Shown: positions 24,556 to 32,921 of the stretch, piece after piece
Layout of the letters: each line of letters opens with the position of its first letter
How positions within the stretch are numbered: the stretch's first letter is position 1
DNA from: Arthrobacter sp. Soil762
GTDB lineage: Bacteria; Actinomycetota; Actinomycetes; Actinomycetales; Micrococcaceae
Direction: 5' to 3'
Assembly: GCF_001428335.1 (NCBI RefSeq)
Contig: NZ_LMSG01000022.1
Coordinates: 16,997 to 80,996 of the forward strand
DNA: 64,000 nucleotides
Notes under the pieces: model-generated
Databases searched by the model: none
What the model was told of the DNA's origin: nothing
Seen by the model: the letters and a program-made list of their open reading frames with translations, nothing else
Position numbers and translations under genes: made by a program

Positions 24556-24967
24556 CAGAGCCCTCCCGGGATCCGGTCAGCCGCGCCCATCCCAGCTGCT
24601 CCTGTTGCTTGCGGCTTAGGGAGGCCACCACCAGGTCGTAGGAGTCCTCCACCATGTCCCGGACCATGGCATCGGGCAGGTTTCCGTCCAGCCGCACGCC
24701 GTTCCAATGGGTCTTGTTCATATGCCACGCGCCCGTGATTTCCGGATTTGCGGCCCGCAGCTGTTCAGCAAGGGCCGGCTCACATTTCAGGCTCACGGAC
24801 CAGTCCGGGGAGTCCATGGCAGACAAGGCGAACATCTTCGCTTCCTGCCTGGCTCCCCCGGAAACGGCAGCCCTGACCTTGAACACGGAGGTCTCCGGGC
24901 CGAAGGGAAAATCCTCGAAGGCACCGGGAAATGACAGGCATATTGCCTTGAGTTGGGCTGCGTCCAT
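24548..24967 (-). CDS. MmcQ/YjbR family DNA-binding-like protein
   Basis: 139 residues starting MDAAQLKAICLSFPGAFEDFPFG. The motif set SFPGAFEDFPFGPETSVFKV, KCEPALAEQLRAANPEITGAWHMNKTHWNGVRLDG is typical of the CyaY-like MmcQ/YjbR fold. DNA binding is proposed for the family but not established for this member. It is divergent from the dioxygenase gene, with a 45-nt gap. Confidence 0.9.
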   Translation of the reverse strand: MDAAQLKAICLSFPGAFEDFPFGPETSVFKVRAAVSGGARQEAKMFALSAMDSPDWSVSLKCEPALAEQLRAANPEITGAWHMNKTHWNGVRLDGNLPDAMVRDMVEDSYDLVVASLSRKQQEQLGWARLTGSREGSVD

Positions 24968-25012
24968 GGACCGAGCCTACAAAGCCCTTCCCGGCGGTGC
25001 TAGTCTGCGAAG

Positions 25013-26041
25013 ATGTCACCCGATCAGGCCACCATCCCCGTTCTGGACATGAGCGCCGCACGCCAGCCGTACGGTGCCTTCAGCACGGAATTCATCGACC
25101 AGCTGCGGGACGCCGCCCACAACGTGGGATTCTTCCAAATCACTGGTTACGGCGCCGCCCCCGGCCAGGCCGAGGAGCTGCTGGCCCTCATCAAGCGCTT
25201 CTTCGATCTGCCCCTCGAGGAGCGGATGAAGCTGGACAACAGGATTTCACCGCACTTCCGCGGCTACACGCGGATGGGCACCGAAATCACGCAGGGACGG
25301 GCCGACGCCCGCGAGCAGATCGACTACTCCCCGGAACGCGAACCCGTCCACAATTATCCTGCCGACCAGCCGTACTGGCTCCTCCAGGGGCACAACATGT
25401 GGCCCGATGAGGCGTTGCCGGAGCTCAAGCCGGCGGCCATGGCCTGGGCCGATCTGATGTCCAGTGTGGGCATGGAGCTGCTGCGTGGCATCTCGGTTTC
25501 CCTGGGGCTGCCGGAGGACCACTTCGACGAGCCCTTCGGCAACGAACCCGCGTGGATGGGCAAGCTGGTGCATTACGTCGGCGGCGTGGTGGAGGCGGCC
25601 GGCGACCAGGGAGTGGGTTCCCACGCCGACTACGGTTTTGTCACCCTCCTCCTCCAGGACGAGGTGGGCGGCCTCGAAGTGCTGCCGCCCGGGACAAGTG
25701 AATGGGCGCCGGTTGAGCCTGTTCCCGGGGCACTCGTGGTGAACCTGGGCGAAATGCTGGAGGTGGCCACGGAAGGCTTCCTTGCCGCCACGATCCACCG
25801 GGTCCAGGCGCCGCCACCCGGCGTGGACCGCTACTCAGTCCCGTTCTTCTGGTCCCCGCGGCTGGACGCCGTCATCGATCCGGTGCCTCTGCCTCCCGAG
25901 CTCAAAGCCCAAGCCCGTGGCATCTCCGACGATCCGTCCAACCCCATGCTTGCGTCCTTTGGCCTGAACGTGCTCAAGGGCCGCATGCGCGCGCATCCCG
26001 ATGTGACCGAACGCCACTACCCGGAGCTGATGCAGCGCTGA
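25013..26041 (+). CDS. Isopenicillin N synthase-like 2-oxoglutarate/Fe(II) oxygenase
   Basis: 342 residues. The N-terminal DIOX_N part is IPVLDMSAARQ...GFFQITGYG. The iron ligands lie in GVGSHADYG (HxD) and TIHRVQAP (distal His), and the co-substrate pair is Arg/Ser in DRYSVPFFWSP. The active site is complete, so it should be a working oxygenase. The natural substrate is unknown, and the name does not imply beta-lactam synthesis, as no such genes are near. A -10-like TAGTCT ends 6 nt before the ATG, so the transcript may be leaderless. Confidence 0.92.
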   Translation: MSPDQATIPVLDMSAARQPYGAFSTEFIDQLRDAAHNVGFFQITGYGAAPGQAEELLALIKRFFDLPLEERMKLDNRISPHFRGYTRMGTEITQGRADAREQIDYSPEREPVHNYPADQPYWLLQGHNMWPDEALPELKPAAMAWADLMSSVGMELLRGISVSLGLPEDHFDEPFGNEPAWMGKLVHYVGGVVEAAGDQGVGSHADYGFVTLLLQDEVGGLEVLPPGTSEWAPVEPVPGALVVNLGEMLEVATEGFLAATIHRVQAPPPGVDRYSVPFFWSPRLDAVIDPVPLPPELKAQARGISDDPSNPMLASFGLNVLKGRMRAHPDVTERHYPELMQR

Positions 26042-26467
26042 TCAGAGGTTGTACTTCCACGCCTGCTGCGCGGGGCAAACGTTCATCACCACGTCCAGGC
26101 CGGCGGCCTTTGCACGGTCCACTGCCGCTTCGTCAATAACACCCAGCTGCAGCCACACGGCTTTGGCGCCCACCGCAATTGCCTGGTCCACCACCGCCCC
26201 GACCTTCTGCGAGTTCACAAAGCAGTCGACGACGTCGAGGGGTTGCTTTTCGGACGGAATTTCACCCAGGGTACGGTACCCGGTTTCGCCGTGGACGGCA
26301 TCGCCGGGAAGGTTGACGGGGATGATCTCCATCCCGAGCCGGTCGCGGATAAACAGCGAGGTGTCGTAGGCGGCACGCCACTCGTTGGTGGTCAGGCCCA
26401 CGATGGCCCACCGCCCTTTGTTTCGCATCAGGCGCTCAATAACGGCAGCATCGTTGACGTGGACCAT
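26042..26467 (-). CDS. CoA-binding domain protein (YccU-like)
   Basis: 141 residues starting MVHVNDAAVIERLMRNKGRW. The Rossmann CoA-binding fold has AIVGLTTNEWRAAYDTSLFIRDRLGMEIIPVNL and VVDCFVNSQKVGAVVDQAIAVGAKAVWLQLGVIDEAA, ending in MNVCPAQQAW. I preferred ATG 26467 over ATG 26482 because relatives begin MxHxND and the ribosome-binding site is too close to the upstream ATG. It is convergent, without a gap, with the oxygenase gene. A broken paralogue lies on the other side, 140 nt away and divergent. Confidence 0.88.
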   Translation of the reverse strand: MVHVNDAAVIERLMRNKGRWAIVGLTTNEWRAAYDTSLFIRDRLGMEIIPVNLPGDAVHGETGYRTLGEIPSEKQPLDVVDCFVNSQKVGAVVDQAIAVGAKAVWLQLGVIDEAAVDRAKAAGLDVVMNVCPAQQAWKYNL

Positions 26468-26531
26468 GGTGCAAGCGTACATCGTCCCCCGAGCGGCCCA
26501 TGATCGAATATTTGAATGAATAGCTGGCGTA

Positions 26532-26553
26532 AATACTCGCGTGAGCGAGTATT
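26532..26553. promoter_or_regulatory. Perfect 9-4-9 palindrome in divergent promoter region
   Basis: AATACTCGC-GTGA-GCGAGTATT, AT-rich at its ends, between the CoA-binding gene and its broken paralogue. The form resembles TetR-family operators, but no TetR gene is in the window. It is unlikely to be a terminator because it has no T-tract and both genes point away from it. Confidence 0.55.
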
Positions 26554-26606
26554 ACGTCCCACAGACCATGATTTGGCGCAGGGCGTGCGGTTCGGCTGCA
26601 GTGGTA

Positions 26607-27107
26607 GTGACCATCCCGAGCGGCCGAGAGACCTGGATCGATGAAGCCGCAGCATCCCTGACCAAACGCTGTACCCGTTGAGGCGACCCTCCTCGGCACT
26701 ATTTTGTGGCGACGTACCTGCAGTCGTCCACGCGGTACAAGGTGTACTTCGTGAACCCCGTGGTCAAGGAGATCCTTGGTGAACCGACCTACGCCTCACT
26801 GGCCGATCTTCCCGAGAGCCCGGACATCGTGGATGTGTTCCGCGAGCACGATAACCTCCCGGGTGTCCTGGACGATGCCATCGCGGCCGGCGCCAACACC
26901 CTCTGGCTGCAGCTCGGCTTCTGGCATGAGGACGTGGCCACGGACGCGGAAGCCGCCGGGCTCAACGTGGTGATGGACCGCTGCGTGAAGATCGAGCATG
27001 CCCGGTTCCATGGCGGGCTGCACCCGGCCGGCTTCGACACCGGCGTGATCGCCTCCAGGCGGCAGCTGCTTTTCCTGACGGGCAGGCGCTTCCTGAAGCA
27101 AACCTGA
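26607..27107 (+). pseudogene. Broken CoA-binding protein paralogue (Rossmann motif deleted)
   Basis: A likely original start at GTG 26607 reads VTIPSGRETWIDEAAASLTKRCT and then hits a stop. Family similarity resumes in another frame at about 26690 with GDPPRHYFVATYLQSSTRYKVYFVNP and continues intact through ADLPESPDIVDVFREHDNLP and GANTLWLQLGFWHEDVATDAEAAGLNVVMDRCVKIEH to the end. What is missing is the segment corresponding to (V)AVVGLS, the glycine-rich CoA-binding turn. A short out-of-frame deletion explains it. A downstream GTG at 26706 could still yield a 133-residue truncated product, but without the binding motif. Confidence 0.75.
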
Positions 27108-27902
27108 TCAGCGGGTGAACTTCTTCCGCCAGATAGAACCGGGTCCGGCTTTGCCGGCCCCGGTTTTTTCTGTCAGTGCCGGAGAGACGATGGCTGACGT
27201 CAGGGACTCCCCCGCCACGGCGGCTTCGGCCAGGGTACCGGCAGCCGGCTTTCCGGCCTTGTCGAGTTCGGCAGCGGCGTCACGGGTGACGCCCGCAGCG
27301 TTCCCCGGCGCGCCGCCGTCGTCCTCCTTTGACTTGCCGGTCGCATTGCCGACCCACTTGCCGTTTCCGCGGCCGGCCGGCTCCGCGCCCCGGTTCTGGC
27401 CTGCGCTTTCCGGACCGTTCGCCGGCGGGGCAGTTTCCCGTTCAACGGTTTGGGGCTGTGCCGGCGCTGCGTCGTCACCGTTTGTCGGCTCCCCGGGCAA
27501 CTGCGCCTCCGCCGGATTTGCGGCGGTCCCGCTGGCAGCGGGAGTCCCTGCGATGGACCAGCCAGGAGCCCAGTCCTGCAACAACTTCTGGATGGAACTG
27601 CTGGCCTGCGCGTCAGGCGCGGTGCCGGTGGCGGCCACCCCGGTGACGCCCAGCCCCATCCCCGCGATGACGGCAAGGCCCACAACAGTGGTCCGGTGCT
27701 TCCGGAGGAGCCGGTGCCGGGCAAGCTCGGGGGTCTGGCCTGACATGAGCGCGGCCAGTTCGGGACCGGGCGCGGGTGCAGGCAGAGAGCCTAGGGAGCC
27801 CACCGCGAGAAGGGTTTCGCGGAGGCCGGCAGGATCGTCCACACCGGCGTCAAGGAGCATTTCATCAATCGTCCGGATCAGGGAGCTGGCATTGGAGGTC
27901 AT
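27108..27902 (-). CDS. Single-span membrane protein paired with ECF sigma factor (possible anti-sigma role)
   Basis: 264 residues starting MTSNASSLIRTIDEMLLDAG. The cytoplasmic N-terminus (about 1-72) contains LRETLLAVGSLGSLPAP...PELARHRLLRKHR. One membrane span follows (TVVGLAVIAGMGLGVTGVAATG, about 73-94), then an Ala/Pro/Gly-rich outer tail. The gene overlaps the sigma gene by 4 nt, the usual sigma/anti-sigma arrangement. I do not see the HxxxCxxC zinc motif of classic anti-sigma factors, so the role is inferred from context and topology only. Its last codons overlap a terminator for the opposite strand. Confidence 0.7.
   Translation of the reverse strand: MTSNASSLIRTIDEMLLDAGVDDPAGLRETLLAVGSLGSLPAPAPGPELAALMSGQTPELARHRLLRKHRTTVVGLAVIAGMGLGVTGVAATGTAPDAQASSSIQKLLQDWAPGWSIAGTPAASGTAANPAEAQLPGEPTNGDDAAPAQPQTVERETAPPANGPESAGQNRGAEPAGRGNGKWVGNATGKSKEDDGGAPGNAAGVTRDAAAELDKAGKPAAGTLAEAAVAGESLTSAIVSPALTEKTGAGKAGPGSIWRKKFTR
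27137..27168 (+). terminator. Intrinsic terminator for plus strand, inside the 3' end of the convergent gene
   Basis: ACCGGGTCCGGC-TTT-GCCGGCCCCGGT followed by six T. On the plus strand it ends the CoA-binding paralogue transcript, while on the minus strand the same bases encode KTGAGKAGPGS near the end of the membrane protein. Confidence 0.8.
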
Positions 27903-28456
27903 GGCGCCACGTACTCCTTCACTGCGGACTGCTCGCGCAGCCGGATCAATGCACGGCGCTGGAGCTGTTTGACGGCACCGGCACTCTTGCCCATCACAGC
28001 GGCCACCTGGTCCACAGTGAGGCCCGCGACGAGGCGTAACGACAGTACTTCCCGCTGTTCATCCGGCAGCTCGTTCAGGAGATCCGCCACTTCCTGTGGC
28101 GAGATCCGGTGCAGCACTTCAGCCTCGGCCGAGGACTCCTCGCGTCCGTCAAGGTCCGCTTCGAACGGGAGTTTACTCGGGGTGCGCTCCTGCCTCCGGT
28201 GATCGTCCACCATCCGGGCGTGTGCCACGGAGAAGACAAACGTGCGCAGCCCGGCCACGCCGCCGGTAACCTTCTGCAGCCGTGGCAGGACGGCGATGAA
28301 GACTTCCTGCATAACCGCCTCCGGATCTTCTACCCCGCGGGCTGTGAGGTAGCCCAGGACCTGTGGCGCATAGGTTCGGTACACGATGCTGAAGAGCTCC
28401 GGATCGCGGGCGCGCGCACGCAGAACGTCGTCTGTCAGTGCATCGGTCACGGACAC
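27899..28456 (-). CDS. ECF-type RNA polymerase sigma factor
   Basis: 185 residues starting MSVTDALTDDVLRARARDPEL. Region 2 includes LFSIVYRTYAPQVLGYLTARGVEDPEAVMQEVFIAVLPRLQ...TFVFSVAHARMVDDHRR. Region 4 is VADLLNELPDEQREVLSLRLVAGLTVDQVAAVMGKSAGAVKQLQRRALIRLRE with the expected helix-turn-helix. It directs RNA polymerase to a small stress or envelope regulon. It is first in a two-gene unit with the membrane protein. I see no autoregulatory promoter that I can name. Confidence 0.92.
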   Translation of the reverse strand: MSVTDALTDDVLRARARDPELFSIVYRTYAPQVLGYLTARGVEDPEAVMQEVFIAVLPRLQKVTGGVAGLRTFVFSVAHARMVDDHRRQERTPSKLPFEADLDGREESSAEAEVLHRISPQEVADLLNELPDEQREVLSLRLVAGLTVDQVAAVMGKSAGAVKQLQRRALIRLREQSAVKEYVAP

Positions 28457-28555
28457 AGGGCCTTCGGTGGAGGGGACTGGGCTTGCTCGCGTAGGGCCCG
28501 CACGTCATCCGCGGAATGCCCTCGTCAGCTAACTTTAGCCTCCGGTAACAAAAGA

Positions 28556-28595
28556 GCCGGCCTGGAACATGATGGGGGACAAGTTCCAGACCGGC
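28556..28595 (-). terminator. Intrinsic terminator after DUF1508 gene
   Basis: GCCGGTCTGGAAC-loop-GTTCCAGGCCGGC read on the minus strand, followed by TCTTTTGTT. It lies about 110 nt past the 28705 stop. The rest of 28457-28704 shows no gene. Confidence 0.75.
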
Positions 28596-28704
28596 GCTTC
28601 ACAGGGGTAATCGCTCCAGGCACCGCAGGGGTTACTCGGTCGGACAAAAAACTTTCCGGGACCGTGACGTCGGGGGATTCTGCGCCGCCTACGTTCGGCG
28701 TGGC

Positions 28705-29043
28705 TCAGGTCCAGCGCGGCGCAGTCACCCTCCGGCGCGGTGTCTTGGCAATAACAAACGTGTGAGGCCTGGTGGCGGGAACGCGCTGGTCCCCGCAGTC
28801 CGGCTGGAGTTGGACGGGGACCACCACAGCGGGCGCTGGGGCCGGCGGTGCAAGCTTGGCGGCAGGGCTGAGATCGGTGACCAGCCCTGTCCCGGCGCAT
28901 TCGCGGACGGCGGCAATCCCGGCAGCCACGGCGGACTTATCCTCGAAGGCCCCGGACACGGCCACCACAGTGCCATCCGGCGCCTTGAGGCGGAACCTGA
29001 ACCGTGAATCCGAATCCAAGAAAACTTCAAACTTCCCAGCCAT
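28705..29043 (-). CDS. DUF1508 (YegP-like) protein
   Basis: 112 residues starting MAGKFEVFLDSDSRFRFRLKA. GGAAGG precedes the ATG. One YegP repeat, FEVFLDSDSRFRFRLKAPDGTVVAVSGAFEDKSAVAAGIAAVRECA, spans about 4-50. A Pro/Ala-rich linker follows, with VIAKTPRRRVTAPRWT at the end. YegP proteins usually have two such repeats. This one has one plus a disordered tail. Function unknown. Confidence 0.85.
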   Translation of the reverse strand: MAGKFEVFLDSDSRFRFRLKAPDGTVVAVSGAFEDKSAVAAGIAAVRECAGTGLVTDLSPAAKLAPPAPAPAVVVPVQLQPDCGDQRVPATRPHTFVIAKTPRRRVTAPRWT

Positions 29044-29250
29044 GATAATTCCTTCCGGTCTGCGGGTCCCGTCCGGGCGGCATCTTCGCCACGGGCGGTC
29101 CCGGAAGCATCGCTGCATCCGGCACCTACGGGTCTGGTGGAACGATCTGCTGATCAGTTCAGGGTGTGCTTAAGAGTCTGTCCGGGTCGCCTATAGCCTC
29201 ACAAGACCCGCCGCGTAAACCCTGTGTAAATTGCGTACAACCCCCCGCAG

Positions 29251-29296
29251 ACGACAAAGGCGGGCCACCTTTCCAGGTGACCCGCCGTCGTCGTGC
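29251..29296 (-). terminator. Intrinsic terminator of purA
   Basis: Long hairpin GACGACGGCGGGTCACCT / AGGTGGCCCGCCTTTGTCGTC around GGAA, 12 nt after the purA stop on the minus strand. Confidence 0.8.
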
Positions 29297-29307
29297 CTTA
29301 CAGGCTG

Positions 29308-30597
29308 TCAGTCGTTGATCAGATCGTGGACCACGATGGTCTGGTCGCGGTCCGGGCCGACGCCGATCGCGGAGAAGCGCGTGCCGGAGAGCTTTTCGAG
29401 GGCCAGCACGTAGTTGCGGGCGTTCTCGGGGAGGTCCTCCAGGGTGCGGGCACCGGTGATGTCCTCGGTCCAGCCGTCGAAGTACTCGAAGATGGGCACG
29501 GCGTGGTGGAACTCGGTCTGCGTCATCGGCATTTCGTCGTGCCGTACACCGTCGACGTCGTAGGCAACGCAGACCGGGATCTGCTCGATGCCCGTGAGGA
29601 CGTCCAGCTTGGTGACGAAGTAGTCCGTGAAGCCGTTCACGCGGGAAGCGTGGCGGGCCAGGACGGCGTCGTACCAGCCGCAGCGGCGCGGGCGGCCGGT
29701 GTTTACGCCGAACTCGCCACCGGTCTTCTGCAGGTACATGCCCATCTCGTCGAACAGTTCAGTGGGGAACGGTCCGGCGCCAACACGCGTGGTGTAGGCC
29801 TTGATGATGCCGATGGAGCGGGAGATCCGGGTGGGGCCGATGCCCGAGCCAACGGACGCGCCGCCGGCGGTCGGGTTGGAGGAGGTCACGAACGGGTAGG
29901 TGCCATGGTCCACGTCCAGGAACGTGGCCTGGCCGCCTTCCATAAGCACAACCTTGCCCTCGTCCAGGGCGTTGTTGAGGACCAGGGTGCTGTCGATGAC
30001 CAGCGGGCGCAGGCGCTCGGCGAAAGCCAGGAAGTAGTCTACGATCTCGTCCACCACAATGTCGCGGCGGTTGTAGACCTTGACCAGGAGCTCGTTCTTC
30101 TGGCGCAGGGATCCTTCCACCTTCTGGCGGAGGATGGACTCGTCGAAGACGTCCTGGACGCGGATGCCCAGGCGGGCCACCTTGTCCATGTAGGCGGGGC
30201 CGATGCCGCGGCCGGTGGTGCCAATGGCGCGGCTGCCGAGGAAACGCTCGGTGACCTTGTCCAGGACCTGGTGGTAGGGCGCCACGAGGTGCGCGTTCGC
30301 GGAGATGCGCAGCTTGGACGTGTCCGCGCCACGGGCTTGCAGGCCTTCGATCTCCTGGAACAGGGCCTCGAGGTTCACCACACAGCCGTTGCCGATGATC
30401 GGAATCGCGTTGGGGCTCAAAATGCCGGCCGGAAGGAGTTTGAGCTCATACTTCTCACCGCCTACGACGACGGTATGCCCGGCATTGTTGCCGCCGTTGG
30501 GCTTTACGACGTAGTCAACGCGGCCGCCCAGAAGATCGGTGGCCTTGCCTTTTCCTTCGTCGCCCCATTGGGCTCCTACGATCACGATTGCTGGCAT
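29308..30597 (-). CDS. purA: Adenylosuccinate synthetase
   Basis: 429 residues starting MPAIVIVGAQWGDEGKGKAT, with GGAGGA before the ATG. GTP loop GDEGKGK lies at about 12-18, the IMP-binding region includes NGGNNAGHTVV (catalytic His near 41), GTTGRGIGPAYMDK is the signature 2 motif, and the C-terminal guanine-binding part has KLDVLTG. It commits IMP to AMP synthesis using GTP and aspartate. It is monocistronic, 7 kb from purSQL and in the opposite direction. Confidence 0.97.
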   Translation of the reverse strand: MPAIVIVGAQWGDEGKGKATDLLGGRVDYVVKPNGGNNAGHTVVVGGEKYELKLLPAGILSPNAIPIIGNGCVVNLEALFQEIEGLQARGADTSKLRISANAHLVAPYHQVLDKVTERFLGSRAIGTTGRGIGPAYMDKVARLGIRVQDVFDESILRQKVEGSLRQKNELLVKVYNRRDIVVDEIVDYFLAFAERLRPLVIDSTLVLNNALDEGKVVLMEGGQATFLDVDHGTYPFVTSSNPTAGGASVGSGIGPTRISRSIGIIKAYTTRVGAGPFPTELFDEMGMYLQKTGGEFGVNTGRPRRCGWYDAVLARHASRVNGFTDYFVTKLDVLTGIEQIPVCVAYDVDGVRHDEMPMTQTEFHHAVPIFEYFDGWTEDITGARTLEDLPENARNYVLALEKLSGTRFSAIGVGPDRDQTIVVHDLIND

Positions 30598-30785
30598 GGG
30601 ATCCTCCCCCATTCGTTCGGGCCGCACAGGTCCGTCCACCGAAATGGCAGTCCTGCGTAGCGCCGTTCATGAGAATGCCCCGAAGGCCATAGCCTGGCCG
30701 GACCGCTACGGCGGCCAACCACGCAAGAGTCCGGGGCTCTTACCACCCAAGTTTAGCCGATCAGGGACTTTGTCCACTCAATAGG

Positions 30786-30824
30786 TGCCCGTGGCCCTTC
30801 GCGCGCAGCAAAGGACCACGGGCA
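30786..30824 (-). terminator. Hairpin downstream of M14 carboxypeptidase gene
   Basis: TGCCCGTGG...CCACGGGCA inverted repeat, 17-55 nt past the stop on the minus strand. There is no strong U-tract. Confidence 0.6.
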
Positions 30825-30840
30825 GACTTCCCGCGATCTA

Positions 30841-31905
30841 CTACTCGTCGTCAGCCTCCTCGCCGGGACGGGACGTCTGGGTGTCCAGGCTGTCCCAGAA
30901 GGACGTATCGGCGTCGGCAATCGAACCGTCAGCGATGGCCGCCGCAGTGGCCGTCAGCGTGGTCACTGTCTGCTGGATCAGGTAACCGTTGCTGCGGAGC
31001 CCGAGGGCGTAGCCGTCCAGATAGTGATCAGACATGCCACGCATTTCGAAGAGCAGGGTAGCGATCCCGTACTCCACTGCGATGCCGTTGCGGCTGATGG
31101 TCTCGGCGCTGCCGCCCACATACTTGCCCAAGTGGCCCCACCCGGTGGAGTCGACGTTGTTGAAGACCACGGCGCCCAACTGCTTGGACATTTCCACAAC
31201 AGCCGGATCGGCATTGGGCGTGGTGGGGTACAGGATGGACCCGGAGACCAGCTTTCCGTCGCGTTCACTCCGGGTGCCCTGGTGGTGCAGGTCGATCATG
31301 TAGTCAATGTTGTACTTGCGCATGACGTTGTTGTGGAGCGCCTGCGTTTCGGGCTGGATTTTGGCTACGTGGTCACGGTTCAGGTCCACCTCCTCGGCGT
31401 TGTACCGCGTCATGTGCCGGTCGCCCTTGGCCAGGTAGTCATCCAGCGGGAAGTTCACATCTCCCATGGCGCCGTCGGCGTTGAGCATGGGAACGATGAG
31501 GATGTTCACTCCGTCCAGGATGTCCCCCGATTTCCCGGTCCCCAGGTGTTTCACGAATGCCATGGCACCCTCAGTGGTCAGCTGCTCATTGCCGTGCTGC
31601 TGGGTCAGGTACAGGATGGTGGGCTTGGCCGGGTCCGAAATGTACTTCACCAGGTGGATGTCCCGGCCCTTGACAGTCTGGCCGATCACCTCCAGATCCA
31701 TGGCTGGCTGGCGGGTGTCCTGATCCTTCAGGAAGGAGACCAACTCGTCATAGGTTGCCAGTTTCGAGGTGGTGATCTGGCCGTTGCCGTCATAGTTGGG
31801 GCCTTCGCCCACGGCATGGGCCAACGGTGCCGGCGCGGCGAGTGCCGCCAGAACCAGGGCTCCGGATACGGCCACGGTCCTTAGGGTTGCCAGGGTTTTG
31901 TTCAC
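30841..31905 (-). CDS. Secreted M14-family zinc carboxypeptidase
   Basis: 354 residues. The GTG start has GAGGT 9 nt upstream. The signal peptide is LRTVAVSGALVLAALAAPAPLAHAV (cut about residue 32). Zinc ligands lie in LTQQHGNEQLTTEGA (HxxE) and IDLHHQGTRSERDG (His), and the catalytic Glu in LLFEMRGMSDHY. The set is complete for the M14 metallocarboxypeptidase family, whose members trim C-terminal residues or peptidoglycan-type peptides outside the cell. The acidic tail SRPGEEADDE is unusual but short. The true substrate class is unknown. Confidence 0.92.
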   Translation of the reverse strand: MNKTLATLRTVAVSGALVLAALAAPAPLAHAVGEGPNYDGNGQITTSKLATYDELVSFLKDQDTRQPAMDLEVIGQTVKGRDIHLVKYISDPAKPTILYLTQQHGNEQLTTEGAMAFVKHLGTGKSGDILDGVNILIVPMLNADGAMGDVNFPLDDYLAKGDRHMTRYNAEEVDLNRDHVAKIQPETQALHNNVMRKYNIDYMIDLHHQGTRSERDGKLVSGSILYPTTPNADPAVVEMSKQLGAVVFNNVDSTGWGHLGKYVGGSAETISRNGIAVEYGIATLLFEMRGMSDHYLDGYALGLRSNGYLIQQTVTTLTATAAAIADGSIADADTSFWDSLDTQTSRPGEEADDE

Positions 31906-32212
31906 GGTACGTTACCTCTTTCGAGTGCATGGAGCGTGCGACCAGCCGCAACGTCCTTATTGCGGACTGTCACAGAAGCCAATCAAGCTAAACGAAAGCT
32001 GTCAATTCACTTGACAATGGCCAATTGCCCTATGCCGTCCATCACGGGAGGCTGGGGCCGGGCCCTGCATTTCGCGGGGCTTGCTAAACTGATAGAGATC
32101 GACCAGGAATCGGTCCACACCACATTTCAAACCACGCCGGACGGGCGCGCCATCACGCGCCCATTTTCCGGATTGGCAGCATCGCCGAGCCCCGCAGGAG
32201 ACATTGCACTAT
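31906..32212. other. Divergent intergenic region, no gene
   Basis: 307 bases between the divergent carboxypeptidase and uracil-DNA-glycosylase-like genes. The left part (31965-32025) is AT-rich and holds TTGACA at 32009. A -10-like TAAACT lies at 32095-32100, upstream of the plus-strand gene. I see no ORF with a ribosome-binding site and no repeat here. Confidence 0.6.
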
Positions 32213-32842
32213 ATGACAGCCCTGGCCCCCGAATCCCTCCGTGAACAGCTCCTGAGCCGCCGCTACGAGCCCAACGTTGCCGCCGTCAACGAGCTGTGCG
32301 ATTCCCTGCAGAGCGTCAAGCCCCACACCGAAGTCCCGTACGTCGACCCCATGCACGACGTGGACGAGTGCCGCATCATCAGCCTCTACTCCAACATCGG
32401 CGAGGCTGACCCGTCCGGCTTCATCACCGCCGGCGACGAAGACGCCGCCACCCGCATGCTCGGCATCCAGTGGAAGCTGGGCCTGCGCCCCGAGTTCGTG
32501 ATGCCGTGGAACGTGCACCCGTGGCATACCCCGGGCGAGGTCAACGGCAAGTTCACGCCGGACCAGATTTCCGCCGGCCTCAAGCCGCTGCTGAAGTTCC
32601 TCGCCGTGGTCCCCCGCGCCTCCGTGATCGTGGCCCACGGCACCGAAGCCAACCGCCTGGCCAACCTGCTGCTGAAGACCGAAGTTCCGCTGCTCTGGCG
32701 GCGCGGGCTGAAGACCTACAAGGTCCGCTCCCTCAGCGGCCGCGCCTTCGCCGGGACGCCCGCGCGGCAGGAACAGTACCTCGAGGAAATGCGCGTCGTC
32801 TACACCGACGCCATGGCCCGCACAGGGCTCGCGAAGGTCTAA
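32213..32842 (+). CDS. Uracil-DNA glycosylase family-like protein
   Basis: 209 residues starting MTALAPESLREQLLSRRYEP. The sequence FVMPWNVHPWHT...PLLKFLAVVPRASVIVAHGTEANRLANLLLK resembles the UDG-like superfamily (WNxxPWH and a later H-G-x-x-A motif), but the catalytic activity of this subgroup is untested. ATG 32213 was chosen although AGGAG is 13 nt away. A TTG at 32204 is closer to that site but may be too close. A terminator follows. It is common in Arthrobacter as a stand-alone gene. Confidence 0.72.
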   Translation: MTALAPESLREQLLSRRYEPNVAAVNELCDSLQSVKPHTEVPYVDPMHDVDECRIISLYSNIGEADPSGFITAGDEDAATRMLGIQWKLGLRPEFVMPWNVHPWHTPGEVNGKFTPDQISAGLKPLLKFLAVVPRASVIVAHGTEANRLANLLLKTEVPLLWRRGLKTYKVRSLSGRAFAGTPARQEQYLEEMRVVYTDAMARTGLAKV

Positions 32843-32873
32843 CCACCGGAACGCTCAACCACCGTACGACGGC

Positions 32874-32907
32874 GGGCGGTCACCTTTTCTTCTAAAGGTG
32901 ACCGCCC
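32874..32907. terminator. Intrinsic terminator after UDG-like gene
   Basis: GGGCGGTCACCTTT-loop-AAAGGTGACCGCCC. A very similar hairpin occurs at 33692-33724, with shared flanking CTCAACCACCG and ACGACGGCGGGCGG sequence, which points to a local duplication. Confidence 0.8.
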
Positions 32908-32921
32908 ACCCGCACCCGCAC

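Noticed and set aside
25013..26041. Beta-lactam biosynthesis gene
   Set aside because: The protein is isopenicillin-N-synthase-like in fold only. No ACV synthetase or other beta-lactam genes are present.
28457..28704. Short ORFs in the spacer between the sigma factor and DUF1508 genes
   Set aside because: No ribosome-binding sites or protein-like composition. The region holds a terminator hairpin.
29293..30660. 455-codon plus-strand ORF opposite purA
   Set aside because: Antisense frame of a certain gene. Its Val/Asp/Gly composition mirrors purA codons.
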